A model generated the notes under the pieces. It did no database searches. It was not told where the DNA came from and saw only the letters and a list, made by a program, of their open reading frames with translations. Position numbers and translations under genes: made by a program. Shown piece by piece: positions 36,500 through 44,889 of a stretch of DNA of 64,000 nucleotides (positions within the stretch are counted from its first letter, which is position 1; every line of letters begins with the position of its first letter). Source of the stretch: UBA4644 sp964541085. Lineage in GTDB: Bacteria; Bacillota; Clostridia; Oscillospirales; Butyricicoccaceae. The stretch covers positions 40,857 through 104,856 of the forward strand of contig CAZIPA010000002.1 of the NCBI GenBank assembly GCA_964541085.1, given 5' to 3'.

Positions 36500-37240
36500 T
36501 CAGATTCCTCCATATCTGCGCTTGCGCTGCTGATAGGCCACAATGGCCGCATCCATCTGACGGCGGTCAAAATCCGGCCACAGCACATCGGAAAAATAAA
36601 ACTCGGTATAGGCATTCTGCCACAGCAGAAAATTGGACAGACGCACCTCTCCGCCGGGGCGGATCATCAGATCGGGGTCGGGCACACCGGCAGAATAGAG
36701 ACTGTCCGCAAACAGCGTCTCGTCAATGTCCTCCGGCTTCAGCTGACCCTGGCTGCACTGTTCGGCCAGCTGCCGCGCCGCCCGCACGATCTCCGCCCGT
36801 CCGCCGTAATTCAGACAGACGCTCACCAGCATACCGGTGGTGGTCTGAGAAATGGCATTGGTTTCATCAATCAGCGCCCGCAGCGCAGGGGAAAATGGCG
36901 TCAGATCGCCGAAAAATTGCAGACGGATGTTTTTCTCCCGCATTTCCCGGATGGCCTTGTGGAGATATTTTTCCAGCAGACGCAGGATCTCCTGCACCTC
37001 CTCCGGCGGACGCTTCCAGTTTTCCGTGGAAAAGGCGTAAACGGTAAAATATTCTACGCCCAGATCGGAAAGATATTCCGCATTGCTCTGAAAGGTCTCA
37101 CTGCCGGCGGAATGTCCCACCGTGCGGGGCAGACCCCGTTTCTGGGCCCAGCGGCCGTTGCCATCCATGACAACGGCGATATGTCTCGGCAGGTGCTCCT
37201 TGTCCGGCACCGCCGCTTTTTTCTTCTTTTGAAACAGCAT
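36500..37240 (-). CDS. uppS: Undecaprenyl diphosphate synthase-type isoprenyl transferase
   Basis: A 246-residue cis-prenyltransferase making the C55 lipid carrier for cell-wall synthesis. Signatures: HIAVVMDGNGRWAQKRG with the catalytic Asp, GHSAGSETFQ, VYAFSTENWKRP, and the C-terminal DLMIRPGGEVRLSNFLLWQ. The start was set at ATG 37238-37240, where AAGGAG lies upstream; a longer reading would begin in the frr-side gap without a site. It opens the isoprenoid block of the operon. Confidence 0.96.
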   Translation of the reverse strand: MLFQKKKKAAVPDKEHLPRHIAVVMDGNGRWAQKRGLPRTVGHSAGSETFQSNAEYLSDLGVEYFTVYAFSTENWKRPPEEVQEILRLLEKYLHKAIREMREKNIRLQFFGDLTPFSPALRALIDETNAISQTTTGMLVSVCLNYGGRAEIVRAARQLAEQCSQGQLKPEDIDETLFADSLYSAGVPDPDLMIRPGGEVRLSNFLLWQNAYTEFYFSDVLWPDFDRRQMDAAIVAYQQRKRRYGGI

Positions 37241-37323
37241 ATCCCGTCTCCTTGAAAAGAGGGCAGCGCCCTGCGCCGCCCTCTCCATACAGTTTGCCTG
37301 TTGATTTGCAGGGGCAGGGCCGC

Positions 37324-37878
37324 TCAGATCTCCAGCAGCTCCTGCTCCTTCTTTCCGGCCTCCACATCGGCCAGCTTGCAGTGCTTATCCGTCAGCTCCT
37401 GCATATCCTTCTCCAGCGCCTTCAGATCGTCCTCGGTGATTTCAGAGGCCTTCTGCTGCTTTTTGAAGGAGTCAATGGCATCCCGGCGGATGTTGCGGAT
37501 GGCAACCTTGGTATCCTCGGTCATGCGCTTGACGGTTTTGATGAGCTCCCGGCGGCGTTCCTCCGTCAGCTGGGGGAACAGCAGGCGGATCACCTTGCCG
37601 TCGTTGGTGGGATTGATGCCCAGATCAGAGGCCAGAATGGCCTTTTCAATGAGCTTCAGCGCACTGGCATCCCAGGGCTGAATGGCCAGCATACGGGGTT
37701 CCGGCGTGGAGACGGAAGCAATCTGCTGGATGGGCGTTGCCGCACCGTAATAATCCACAGTGATTTTGTCCAGGACAGCCACATTTGCGCGGCCGGCACG
37801 GATGGTGTTAAAATCTTGCTTCATGACTTCGATGGACTTTTCCATTTTCACCTGATAGGGTTCGCATTTCGGATTCAT
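37324..37878 (-). CDS. frr: Ribosome recycling factor
   Basis: A 184-residue factor that splits post-termination ribosomes with EF-G. Typical segments are FNTIRAGRANVAVLDKITVDYYG, PLDL-like SVSTPEPRMLAIQPWD, and the LTEERRRELIK helix. Normal length. It follows pyrH, as in nearly all bacteria. Confidence 0.97.
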   Translation of the reverse strand: MNPKCEPYQVKMEKSIEVMKQDFNTIRAGRANVAVLDKITVDYYGAATPIQQIASVSTPEPRMLAIQPWDASALKLIEKAILASDLGINPTNDGKVIRLLFPQLTEERRRELIKTVKRMTEDTKVAIRNIRRDAIDSFKKQQKASEITEDDLKALEKDMQELTDKHCKLADVEAGKKEQELLEI

Positions 37879-37929
37879 AAACGCACCTCCGTTATGATAA
37901 TAAAAATATAGAATACAAGCTGTTTGGGG

Positions 37930-38652
37930 TCACACATCTGTGCCCACATAGGTTCCGATGTCCTCACCCATCAGGACACGGACAATGTTCCGGGGATCCT
38001 TCAGAGCAAAGACCTGCAGGGGAATATGATTATCCATGGCCAGCGCCGTGGCTGCCGTGTCCATCACGCCGAGGCCCCGGGACAGCACCTCCTGATAGGA
38101 GATTTTGTCAAAGCGCCGGGCCGTTTCCACCTTTGCCGGGTCGGCATCATACACACCGTCCACATTTTTCGCCAGCAGAATGGCTTCTGCGTGAATCTCC
38201 GCCGCCCGCAGCGCCGCTGCCGTATCGGTGGAAAAATAGGGACAGCCGCTGCCGCAGGCAAAGATCACCACGGTGCCCTGCTCCAGATGGCGCACTGCGT
38301 TCCGCTGATTATATGCCTCGGAAATGCGGGTAATGTCCAGCGCGGTCTGCACCACGGCAGGAATCTCATGCTGCTCCAGCACATCGCACACGGCCAGTGC
38401 GTTCATGGTGGTGGCCAGCATTCCCATATAATCCGCCCGGGAACGCTCGATCCTGCCCTCGCCGTTTTTCACGCCCCGCCAGAAGTTGCCGCCGCCTACC
38501 ACAAGACCCACCTGCACACCGGCCCGGACACATTCTCCAATGGCCTCGGCCACGCTGTGCAGCGTGGGAAAATCCAGACCGGTCTTCTGTTCACCGGCCA
38601 GCGCCTCGCCGCTGATCTTCAGCAATATCCGCTGATATTTCGGGCTGTTCAT
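37930..38652 (-). CDS. pyrH: UMP kinase
   Basis: A 240-residue kinase making UDP from UMP. Visible: RILLKISGEALAGE (phosphate loop), VVGGGNFWRG, RADYMGMLATTMNALA, and the FACGSGCPYFSTDTAAALRAAE nucleotide region. The start at 38650-38652 was chosen for its AGGTGA site; an upstream in-frame ATG at 38671-38673 is possible but has a poorer site. First gene of the pyrH-frr-uppS-cdsA-dxr-rseP-ispG-polC operon. The usual preceding genes rpsB and tsf are absent here. Confidence 0.96.
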   Translation of the reverse strand: MNSPKYQRILLKISGEALAGEQKTGLDFPTLHSVAEAIGECVRAGVQVGLVVGGGNFWRGVKNGEGRIERSRADYMGMLATTMNALAVCDVLEQHEIPAVVQTALDITRISEAYNQRNAVRHLEQGTVVIFACGSGCPYFSTDTAAALRAAEIHAEAILLAKNVDGVYDADPAKVETARRFDKISYQEVLSRGLGVMDTAATALAMDNHIPLQVFALKDPRNIVRVLMGEDIGTYVGTDV

Positions 38653-38702
38653 GGGTTCATCACCTGATTTCATAATTTCTGCGGAAATCTGTTTCCGATT
38701 GT

Positions 38703-38731
38703 ATTTTACTATATTCCCCCGCATTTGGGAA
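38703..38731 (-). promoter_or_regulatory. Probable promoter of the pyrH-polC operon
   Basis: Minus-strand TAAAAT (38703-38708) with a weak TTCCCA -35 (38726-38731) at 17-bp spacing. Placed between the pyrH start and the preceding terminator. Confidence 0.45.
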
Positions 38732-38765
38732 GAGCTTTCCCGGAAATTTCGAAAAAAGTTACAGA

Positions 38766-38797
38766 GAAAAAGCTTCGGACAGAGCATCCGAAGCTTT
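38766..38797 (-). terminator. Terminator after the one-TM protein gene
   Basis: An 11-bp perfect stem (38769-38779 with 38787-38797) is followed on the minus strand by TTTTTC. It separates the accessory island from the pyrH operon. Confidence 0.85.
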
Positions 38798-38856
38798 ATA
38801 AGTGAAAAAATGCCAAAATCACCTTTCAAAATCTACGCTTTTCGCCGAAAACGAGC

Positions 38857-39282
38857 TTATTCGATCCACACGGAATAGTCCGCAATTTTGTACATCCGGT
38901 ATTGCGCATCTGCTCGGACAAGGTCGGTATAATATAATGTCTCACCCATGAGCAGCCCACGACCTACCTGTTCGCCGTCGCTTCCGTAGAAGGCCAGCTC
39001 CAGCGCCTGTTTATCTTCCCCATAAACAGGCTCCTCATGCTGCAGCATCCAGGTTCCGCTCTGCCGCTGCGCCTGCGGATCATTGATGCGCTGCTGATAC
39101 AGGCAGTAGTTTCCATCTTCCTCCAGATTGATCTGCCACATACCGCTGCCCAGCTCCCGCATCTGATAAAATCCGGGCGTGCTGTATGGGGTTTGATAGA
39201 AAAGATTTCCTGACACCACCGCTGCGGCAAACAGCAGGAAAAAGACAAGCGTACCAATCACACCGCATTTCTTCTGCCACAT
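38857..39282 (-). CDS. One-TM extracytoplasmic protein of unknown function
   Basis: A 141-residue protein with one N-terminal membrane helix (about 10-28) and a beta-rich extracytoplasmic domain that looks like a small lipocalin-like or DUF fold (GSGMWQINLEEDGNYCLYQQ, SGTWMLQHEEPVYG, GETLYYTDL). The pattern 'output of a residual/ligand in GTW.L' suggests a beta-barrel but no family is certain. ATG 39280-39282 has GGAGG eight bases upstream. It lies 47 bp downstream of the secreted-protein gene on the same strand, probably in one transcript. Confidence 0.7.
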   Translation of the reverse strand: MWQKKCGVIGTLVFFLLFAAAVVSGNLFYQTPYSTPGFYQMRELGSGMWQINLEEDGNYCLYQQRINDPQAQRQSGTWMLQHEEPVYGEDKQALELAFYGSDGEQVGRGLLMGETLYYTDLVRADAQYRMYKIADYSVWIE

Positions 39283-39329
39283 CGTAGACACCTCCGGATG
39301 TATTTAGTGCATTCTATGCACAACTATTA

Positions 39330-39848
39330 TTAGTCGTAAACAAACGAGTAGTAGGGCGTATCCGCATAGACTACCACATCATAGTCGGTCAGCCGCCATG
39401 CACCCGTAGTTCCTCTCAGCCGTTCATAGTTTGCATATCGTTCACAGACAATATCTCTATGGATATAAAGATAGCAATACTGATTCATTGGGGCTTCCAT
39501 CGAGACGCTCACCACATTACCCGAACTACTTGCTTTCCCTGCGGATATGCTCGCATTAGCTACTCCCCAAGAAACCGAAAGGCTCACATCCACCTTGTTT
39601 CCGCCATCACTCCATGTGATCCATGTTGGTTGTGTAAAGTACCAACCACTTCTCGGCTGACCTCCCGCCTTTCCGATAGGCACCTTTAAAAACTTTTCGC
39701 GATTTACCAATTCGCGCTTGTACTCAACATCGTGTGCATTCGGACTAACACCGTCAGATATATTCGCCGCAACAGCAACCATTGTTAATGTCATTATCAC
39801 ACAAATAACAACAGCTGTCAATCGGAGAATTCGATGATTGTTTTTCAT
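39330..39848 (-). CDS. Secreted protein of unknown function
   Basis: A 172-residue protein with a clear signal peptide (basic start MKNNHRILR, hydrophobic core to about residue 27, AxA-like cleavage near VAVAA). The mature part has a repetitive beta-rich stretch, VDVSLSVSWGVANASISAG, and aromatic-rich C-terminus YADTPYYSFVYD. It has no recognised domain. The gene is clearly richer in A+T than the surrounding genome. RBS is AAAGGAAA. Its promoter carries a palindrome and faces the padR gene, which points to PadR control. Confidence 0.75.
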   Translation of the reverse strand: MKNNHRILRLTAVVICVIMTLTMVAVAANISDGVSPNAHDVEYKRELVNREKFLKVPIGKAGGQPRSGWYFTQPTWITWSDGGNKVDVSLSVSWGVANASISAGKASSSGNVVSVSMEAPMNQYCYLYIHRDIVCERYANYERLRGTTGAWRLTDYDVVVYADTPYYSFVYD

Positions 39849-39960
39849 TCTCTGTTTCCTTTCTTTAATTGTTTTCTTGAATCGTTTCCGCTTCCTTGAT
39901 TACGACTTGCTTTAATGTCTTATAAGCATCGTTCCCCTTTCCTACTTATTTCGTAATTAA

Positions 39961-39989
39961 ATCATATCATAAGCATTTATATTTGTCAA
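39961..39989 (-). promoter_or_regulatory. Promoter of the secreted-protein gene
   Basis: Minus-strand TTGACA (39984-39989) and TATGAT (39961-39966) at 17-bp spacing with TGA extended -10: a near-consensus promoter. A perfect inverted repeat overlaps it. Confidence 0.8.
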
Positions 39990-39996
39990 TGCTTAT
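39969..39996. promoter_or_regulatory. Candidate operator 1 (perfect inverted repeat)
   Basis: ATAAGCATT (39969-39977) and AATGCTTAT (39988-39996) form a perfect 9-bp inverted repeat with a 10-bp centre. It covers the spacer and -35 region of the minus-strand promoter, so a bound repressor would block it. PadR is the obvious candidate, from context. Confidence 0.6.
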
Positions 39997-40003
39997 TATT
40001 TGC

Positions 40004-40035
40004 TCATTCTCACCTTTGCTGGTTCATGAGAATGA
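40004..40035. promoter_or_regulatory. Candidate operator 2 (perfect inverted repeat)
   Basis: TCATTCTCA (40004-40012) and TGAGAATGA (40027-40035) form a second perfect 9-bp inverted repeat, with a 14-bp centre. It ends one base before the -35 box of the padR promoter. Its sequence is unrelated to operator 1. Confidence 0.55.
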
Positions 40036-40036
40036 A

Positions 40037-40065
40037 TTGATTTTTCCATAAAAATATGTTATAAA
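40037..40065 (+). promoter_or_regulatory. Promoter of the padR-HAAS pair
   Basis: TTGATT (40037-40042), 17-bp spacer, TATAAA (40060-40065) with TGT extended -10, 33 bp before the padR start. Confidence 0.75.
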
Positions 40066-40098
40066 AAGAGTAAGCGCTGATAAAAAGAAGGTGTCTCT

Positions 40099-40455
40099 TT
40101 GAAAACAACTCCGGAAACTACAGATGCCAGTCATTCCTTTGAAGCCTATTTCAAGCGCGCCACCAGTCCGTTAGCCGTTCTGTACCTGTTGCGGGACACA
40201 CCCATGTACGGCTATGAGATTTCACAGGCAATTCGGCAACGAAGCGGTGGTCGATACACGATAGCCCTTCTTTATCCCGTCCTTTATCGCTTGGAGGATC
40301 AGGGGTATATCACCATCGATCATACGGAAATCATCAATAACCGCGCACGCAGCTATTATGCCATCACGGATGCCGGACGCAAATATTATGAGCGCTCCAT
40401 CCGTGAATACCAGGAAATCAGCGCAGCATTCACCATGATCGTGAAGGAGGATTGA
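40099..40455 (+). CDS. PadR family transcriptional regulator
   Basis: A 118-residue winged-helix repressor of the PadR family. Visible: LAVLYLLRDTPMYGYEISQAIRQRSGG (helix 1 to recognition region), IALLYPVLYRLEDQGYI (the family LYP.L.RLE.G pattern) and the wing NNRARSYYAITDAGRKYY. The start is TTG with a GAAGGTG site; no ATG is available. PadR proteins respond to small molecules and usually bind their own and a neighbouring promoter. The gene ends 3 bp before the HAAS gene. Confidence 0.92.
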   Translation: MKTTPETTDASHSFEAYFKRATSPLAVLYLLRDTPMYGYEISQAIRQRSGGRYTIALLYPVLYRLEDQGYITIDHTEIINNRARSYYAITDAGRKYYERSIREYQEISAAFTMIVKED

Positions 40456-40458
40456 TCT

Positions 40459-40836
40459 ATGCGTCGGCCCGATCTATGCTATTTGCGCAAAGTCCGGCAG
40501 CAGCTGCACTGCTCGAAAAAGGATAAGTTTGCCTTAACCTCCGGACTGCGTGCGGAAATCCGTGAGAGCTTTCCTGAACCGGATTCCGTGGATTTTTCCG
40601 AAATTGTTTCTCGCTTCGGCTCGCCGGAGGTGGTCGCAGTTGAACTGGAAAATGCCTTGCCGCCAGACGCTCTGCAAGCCTTCTCCCACCGTCAGAAACT
40701 TCTGCGCCGTGCTTTTATCGCTGCAGCCTTACTGGTGGTCGCTCTTTTGGTTCTCTACATTATCGATCTTCGCAGTGGGTATAGCTATAAAATCTATGTG
40801 AATGCTGATGTTGTCTATCAAAATGATCTTCCATAA
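40459..40836 (+). CDS. HAAS-domain membrane protein (PadR partner)
   Basis: A 125-residue protein: an N-terminal HAAS-like helical domain with VRQQLHCSKKDKFALTSGLRAEI and FSEIVSRFGSPEVVAVEL, then one membrane helix (about 83-103) and a short C-terminal tail. HAAS proteins are commonly encoded next to padR and are thought to work with it; the detail is unknown. RBS AAGGAGG. Confidence 0.82.
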   Translation: MRRPDLCYLRKVRQQLHCSKKDKFALTSGLRAEIRESFPEPDSVDFSEIVSRFGSPEVVAVELENALPPDALQAFSHRQKLLRRAFIAAALLVVALLVLYIIDLRSGYSYKIYVNADVVYQNDLP

Positions 40837-40863
40837 TATTTTTGCAATTCCCTGTTTTATCCT

Positions 40864-40896
40864 TCCGGCCCGGTTTTTACTGAGCCGGATATTTTT
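40864..40896 (+). terminator. Terminator of the padR-HAAS operon
   Basis: A 6-bp stem TCCGGC/GCCGGA followed by TATTTTTAT, 28 bp past the HAAS stop. Confidence 0.7.
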
Positions 40897-40900
40897 ATAC

Positions 40901-40930
40901 AAAAAGAGGCATCCCGTTGGGGATGCCTCT
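40901..40930 (-). terminator. Terminator of ileS
   Basis: An 11-bp perfect stem (40905-40915 with 40920-40930) and TTTTT on the minus strand, 24 bp past the ileS stop. Confidence 0.85.
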
Positions 40931-40954
40931 GAGCTATTATGGGGTTGTGGGAGA

Positions 40955-43780
40955 TTATTCTGCCAGCTGCTGGGCGATCACATTGGCGCAGCGGGCGCAC
41001 AGACCGTCCTCCCGGGCGGATTCCGTATGCTTCCAGCAGCGAGGGCACTTTACGCCGTGAGCCTCGGACACCAGCACACGCACGCCCTCCACCGGCGTTT
41101 CCGATGCTTCCGCAAAGGCGTCGGCATCCTGAGAAACCTCCACATCGGAGACGATGAACAGGTCTGCCCAGCTGTCTTCGAAGTCCTGCCGGATGGATTC
41201 CAGCGCAGCCTTGCCGGTTTCGTCCGCCAGCAGCGTCACATGAGCCTCCAGCGCCTTGCCGATCTTCTTTGCGGCACGGGCAGCCTCCAGCGCAGCATTC
41301 ACGCCGTCACGCAGCTGCTCCAGCGCATCCCAGCGGGCCATCTCCTCCGGGCTCAGGGCATATTCCGCAAAGACCGGATGGAAGGTGTTCAGCAGGATGT
41401 TCCGGGGATCGTTGCCCTCGCGATGGGGCATGGCCTGCCAGATCTCGTCGCAGGTGAAGGCCAGAATGGGGGCAAACAGACGGGTCATGGTATCCAGAAT
41501 CAGATACAGGGCCGTCTGGGCAGAGCGGCGGCTCAGGCTGTTTGCGCCGTCGCAATACAGGCGATCCTTGATGATATCCAGATAGAAGCTGGACATATCC
41601 ACCACGCAGAAATCGTTGATGGCATGAGAGACCACATGGAACTCGTAATTGTCATAGGCCTTCATTACCGTTTCCGTCAGGCCGTTGAGACGGGTGATGG
41701 CCCAGCGATCCAGCGGCAGCAGCTGCGCAGGCTCCACCAGCGCATTAGGATCAAAGCCCACCAGATTGTCCAGCATATATTTTGCCGTGTTGCGGAACTT
41801 CAGATAATTCTGGCTCAGCTGTTTGAAAATGTTGTCGGAGCAGCGCACATCCACATGATAATCCGCAGAGCCTGCCCAGAGGCGCAGCATATCCGCACCG
41901 TACTTCTGAATGATCTCGTTGGGATCCATGCCGTTGCCCAGACTCTTGTGCATGGCACGGCCTTCGCCGTCCACCGTCCAGCCGTGGGTCAGGCACTGAC
42001 GGAAGGGAGCACCCTTGCCCAGTGCGCCCACCGCAACCAGCAGCGAGCTCTGGAACCAGCCGCGATACTGGTCCAGACCCTCCAGATACATATCCGATGG
42101 CCAGAAGCCCTGATCCCGCTGCATGGAGGCAAAGTGGGAGGAGCCGGAATCAAACCAGCCGTCCAGCGTGTCGCTTTCCTTGCGGAAGCCGGTCTTTCCG
42201 CCGCAGTGGGGGCAGGCAAAGCCCTCCGGCAGAATCTCGGAGGCTTCCTTTGCAAACCATGCATTGGAGCCCTCGGCTGCAAACAATTTGGAAATGCGGT
42301 CAATGGTTTCATCCGTGCAGATGGGCTTGCCGCAGTCTTCACAATAGAACACGGGGATGGGCAGACCCCATTTCCGCTGACGGGAGATGCACCAGTCGTT
42401 GCGCTCCCGGATCATGGCCTGGATCCGATCCTTGCCCCATTCCGGCACCCAGCGAACCTCCTCCGTGGCGGCGCAGGCGGCATCCTTAAAGGAATCCACA
42501 GAGCAGAACCACTGAGAGGTGGCACGGAAGATCACCGGCTTTTTGCAGCGCCAGCAGTGGGGATAGGAGTGGACGATTTCTTCGCTGGCCAGCAGCGCGC
42601 CGGTCTCCCGCAGACGGGGCAGCACGAAATCGTTTGCCTTGGAAATGTGTACGCCGTTGAATGCCTCGTCCGTCATAACGCCCTTCTCATTGACGGGAAC
42701 GGCGATCTCGATGTCGGTCTTGCCCTGACGGTTGTATTCCATGCAGATGAAATAGTCCTCCGCGCCAAAGCCGGGCGCAGTATGGACACAGCCGGAACCG
42801 GCATCCAGCGTAACATGGTCGCCGTTGAGAATGACGGATTCGATCTCCGGCAGCAGCGGATGCTGCGCAGTCATCAGCTCAAACTCGGCGCCGGGCAGCC
42901 GGGCCAGCTCGGTATATTCTTCAATGCCGGCGGCCTTGCAGACGCTTTCCGCCAGCTCAGAGGCGACAATATAGACCTCCCCGCCGGGCACCTGCATCAG
43001 GCTGTAATCCAGCCGGGCATTCAGGCAGATGGCCCGGTTTCCGGGCAGCGTCCAGGGGGTTGTAGTCCAGATCACAAAGTACAGGCGGCTCAGATCGCAA
43101 TACTGCGCCAGCTTGCCCAGATCGTTCTTCACCGGGAACTTGACAAAGATGGTGGTACAGGGGTCGTTCTGATATTCGATCTCCGCCTCGGCCAGTGCGG
43201 TCTCATCGGTATAGCACCAGTACACCGGCTTTTTGCCCTTGTAGATATAGCCCTTCTTGAACATCTCGCCAAAGATGCGCACTTCCTCCGCCTCAAAGCC
43301 GGGATCCATGGTCTTGTAGGGATGCTCCCAATCGCCGATCACGCCCATGCGGCGGAAGCCCTTCATCTGCACATCAATATAGTGCTGGGCAAACTCCTGA
43401 CAGGCAGAGCGGAACTCCGGAATGCTCATTTCCTTATAGTTCAGCTTGTTCTTTTTGATGATGGCGGATTCGATGGGCATACCGTGGTTGTCCCAGCCGG
43501 GGATATAGGGGGTGCAATAGCCGCGCATCGCATAGGAACGGACTACGAAATCCTTGATGGATTTGTTCAGCGCGTGGCCCATATGCAGATCGCCGTTGGA
43601 GAAGGGCGGGCCGTCATGCAGACTGAAGCGGGGCTTGTCCGCATTTTTTTCCATCAGCAGACGGTAAACATCAATTTTGTTCCAACGCTCCAGCATCTCC
43701 GGCTCCCGTGCGGGAAGTCCGGCCCGCATGGGAAAGCCGCTTTTGGGCATATTCAGCGTTGCTTTGTAATCCTGTGCCAT
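40955..43780 (-). CDS. ileS: Isoleucyl-tRNA synthetase
   Basis: A 941-residue class I synthetase. HIGH-type motif HMGH at residues 66-69, an editing domain in the middle (WTTTPWTLPGNRAI), the KMSKS-equivalent AMHKSLGNGMDP, and a C-terminal zinc-binding CPRCWKHTE...CARC segment. This is the bacterial type with the zinc tail. It lies 16 bp after divIVA; that gap is too short for a T-box, so no dedicated leader is present. Confidence 0.98.
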   Translation of the reverse strand: MAQDYKATLNMPKSGFPMRAGLPAREPEMLERWNKIDVYRLLMEKNADKPRFSLHDGPPFSNGDLHMGHALNKSIKDFVVRSYAMRGYCTPYIPGWDNHGMPIESAIIKKNKLNYKEMSIPEFRSACQEFAQHYIDVQMKGFRRMGVIGDWEHPYKTMDPGFEAEEVRIFGEMFKKGYIYKGKKPVYWCYTDETALAEAEIEYQNDPCTTIFVKFPVKNDLGKLAQYCDLSRLYFVIWTTTPWTLPGNRAICLNARLDYSLMQVPGGEVYIVASELAESVCKAAGIEEYTELARLPGAEFELMTAQHPLLPEIESVILNGDHVTLDAGSGCVHTAPGFGAEDYFICMEYNRQGKTDIEIAVPVNEKGVMTDEAFNGVHISKANDFVLPRLRETGALLASEEIVHSYPHCWRCKKPVIFRATSQWFCSVDSFKDAACAATEEVRWVPEWGKDRIQAMIRERNDWCISRQRKWGLPIPVFYCEDCGKPICTDETIDRISKLFAAEGSNAWFAKEASEILPEGFACPHCGGKTGFRKESDTLDGWFDSGSSHFASMQRDQGFWPSDMYLEGLDQYRGWFQSSLLVAVGALGKGAPFRQCLTHGWTVDGEGRAMHKSLGNGMDPNEIIQKYGADMLRLWAGSADYHVDVRCSDNIFKQLSQNYLKFRNTAKYMLDNLVGFDPNALVEPAQLLPLDRWAITRLNGLTETVMKAYDNYEFHVVSHAINDFCVVDMSSFYLDIIKDRLYCDGANSLSRRSAQTALYLILDTMTRLFAPILAFTCDEIWQAMPHREGNDPRNILLNTFHPVFAEYALSPEEMARWDALEQLRDGVNAALEAARAAKKIGKALEAHVTLLADETGKAALESIRQDFEDSWADLFIVSDVEVSQDADAFAEASETPVEGVRVLVSEAHGVKCPRCWKHTESAREDGLCARCANVIAQQLAE

Positions 43781-43796
43781 GATTCTTTATCTCCTG

Positions 43797-44567
43797 TTAT
43801 TTGTTGTCATCCGTGGGTTCATAGTTTCTGCCAAAGCGCATATCGGTAAAGTCAAACCGGGGCTTGGGCGTAAAGGGGCTGTCGCCGTAAATGCGGGCAG
43901 TATCGCTCTTAACGGCGGTGTGGGATTCCTCCCGGGCAGGCTCGGTCTCCAGCGGCAGCTCCACCGTCGCAGGGGTATCCTCCGGGGCGGGCCGGGGCTC
44001 CTGCTGGGGCTCCGGCGTTTCCGTGGGAGCAAGCCGGACGGTAGACGCAGGCTTAGGCTCCTGTGCGGGCTTTTCCTCCGGTGCTGCGGCAGTGTCCTCC
44101 GAAGCAGTCTCGGAAATGGCCATAACCTGCTCCAGCTGGCGGATGCTCTGCTCCATGGCCCGGCGAATCTTTTCCACATAGGCCAGATTGTTGCGCTTGG
44201 CATTGGCCAGACGCTCCTCTTCCCGGGCAGTCTCCCGCCGCAGGTCGGCAATCTGCTGAGAGGCATCGCCCCGGGCCGACTGCAAAATGCGTTCTGCCTC
44301 ACACTGGGCACGGGTCACGGTATCCTTGGCCGAGACCTGGGCATTGTAAAGCGTCCGGCGCATCTCCTCATCCACTGCCCGGTATTCTTCGATTTTGTCC
44401 ACCAGAGCCCGCATTTTGGTTTTCAGCGCGGCATTTTCCTTGTAAAGAGAGGAATAGTCGTTGAACAGCTCGTCCAAAAACTGATCCACCTGCGCCATAT
44501 CATAGCCACGGACACCAAATGCGGTGCGTTCGAATTTCTGATTCTGAATCTCCTGCGGAGTCAGCAT
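43797..44567 (-). CDS. divIVA: DivIVA domain cell-division/polarity protein
   Basis: A 256-residue protein with the DivIVA lipid-binding N-terminus (LTPQEIQNQKFERTAFGVRGYDMAQVDQFL) and a long coiled coil (about 30-140). A Pro/Glu-rich linker (150-220) leads to a short tail. It recognises curved membrane at the septum and poles. Part of a conserved sepF-yggT-divIVA-ileS gene order. Confidence 0.93.
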   Translation of the reverse strand: MLTPQEIQNQKFERTAFGVRGYDMAQVDQFLDELFNDYSSLYKENAALKTKMRALVDKIEEYRAVDEEMRRTLYNAQVSAKDTVTRAQCEAERILQSARGDASQQIADLRRETAREEERLANAKRNNLAYVEKIRRAMEQSIRQLEQVMAISETASEDTAAAPEEKPAQEPKPASTVRLAPTETPEPQQEPRPAPEDTPATVELPLETEPAREESHTAVKSDTARIYGDSPFTPKPRFDFTDMRFGRNYEPTDDNK

Positions 44568-44606
44568 ACCGTTACCCCCTTATCTTTTTCTGTCAGTTCT
44601 GACCGG

Positions 44607-44873
44607 TCAAAGCAGCTGCTCCAGCAGAGCCAGCAGCAGCCACACTGCCACAAAGGAAAGATCCAGCGGGAACCGATCCATCCCGGGGATCATGAAGATC
44701 AGCCGGCGCACCGGCGAAAGCAGCGGCTCCAGCAGCATGGAAATGGCCTGATAGATCCGGGTCTGCCGCAGCTGCGGGATCCAGGACATAACCGCAGAAA
44801 CCAGCATCAGCAGCTGTAAAATGCTGATGAGGGTCAGTGCCACCTGCCGCACCAATAATGTAAAACTCAGCAA
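44607..44873 (-). CDS. yggT: YggT family membrane protein
   Basis: An 88-residue protein with two membrane helices and the YggT segment SWIPQLRQTRIYQAISMLLEPLLSPVRRLI. It lies between sepF and divIVA, the usual Gram-positive position. Its exact role in the division cluster is not established. Confidence 0.9.
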   Translation of the reverse strand: MLSFTLLVRQVALTLISILQLLMLVSAVMSWIPQLRQTRIYQAISMLLEPLLSPVRRLIFMIPGMDRFPLDLSFVAVWLLLALLEQLL

Positions 44874-44889
44874 TGGGGCATCCTCCGGA

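Noticed and set aside
39868..39945. 26-codon open stretch in the leader of the secreted-protein gene that reads like coding sequence (GNDAYKTLKQVV...)
   Set aside because: It has no start codon and is bounded by stops. Lys/Glu/Asn-rich translation is expected from AT-rich DNA. It may be a gene remnant but cannot be supported.
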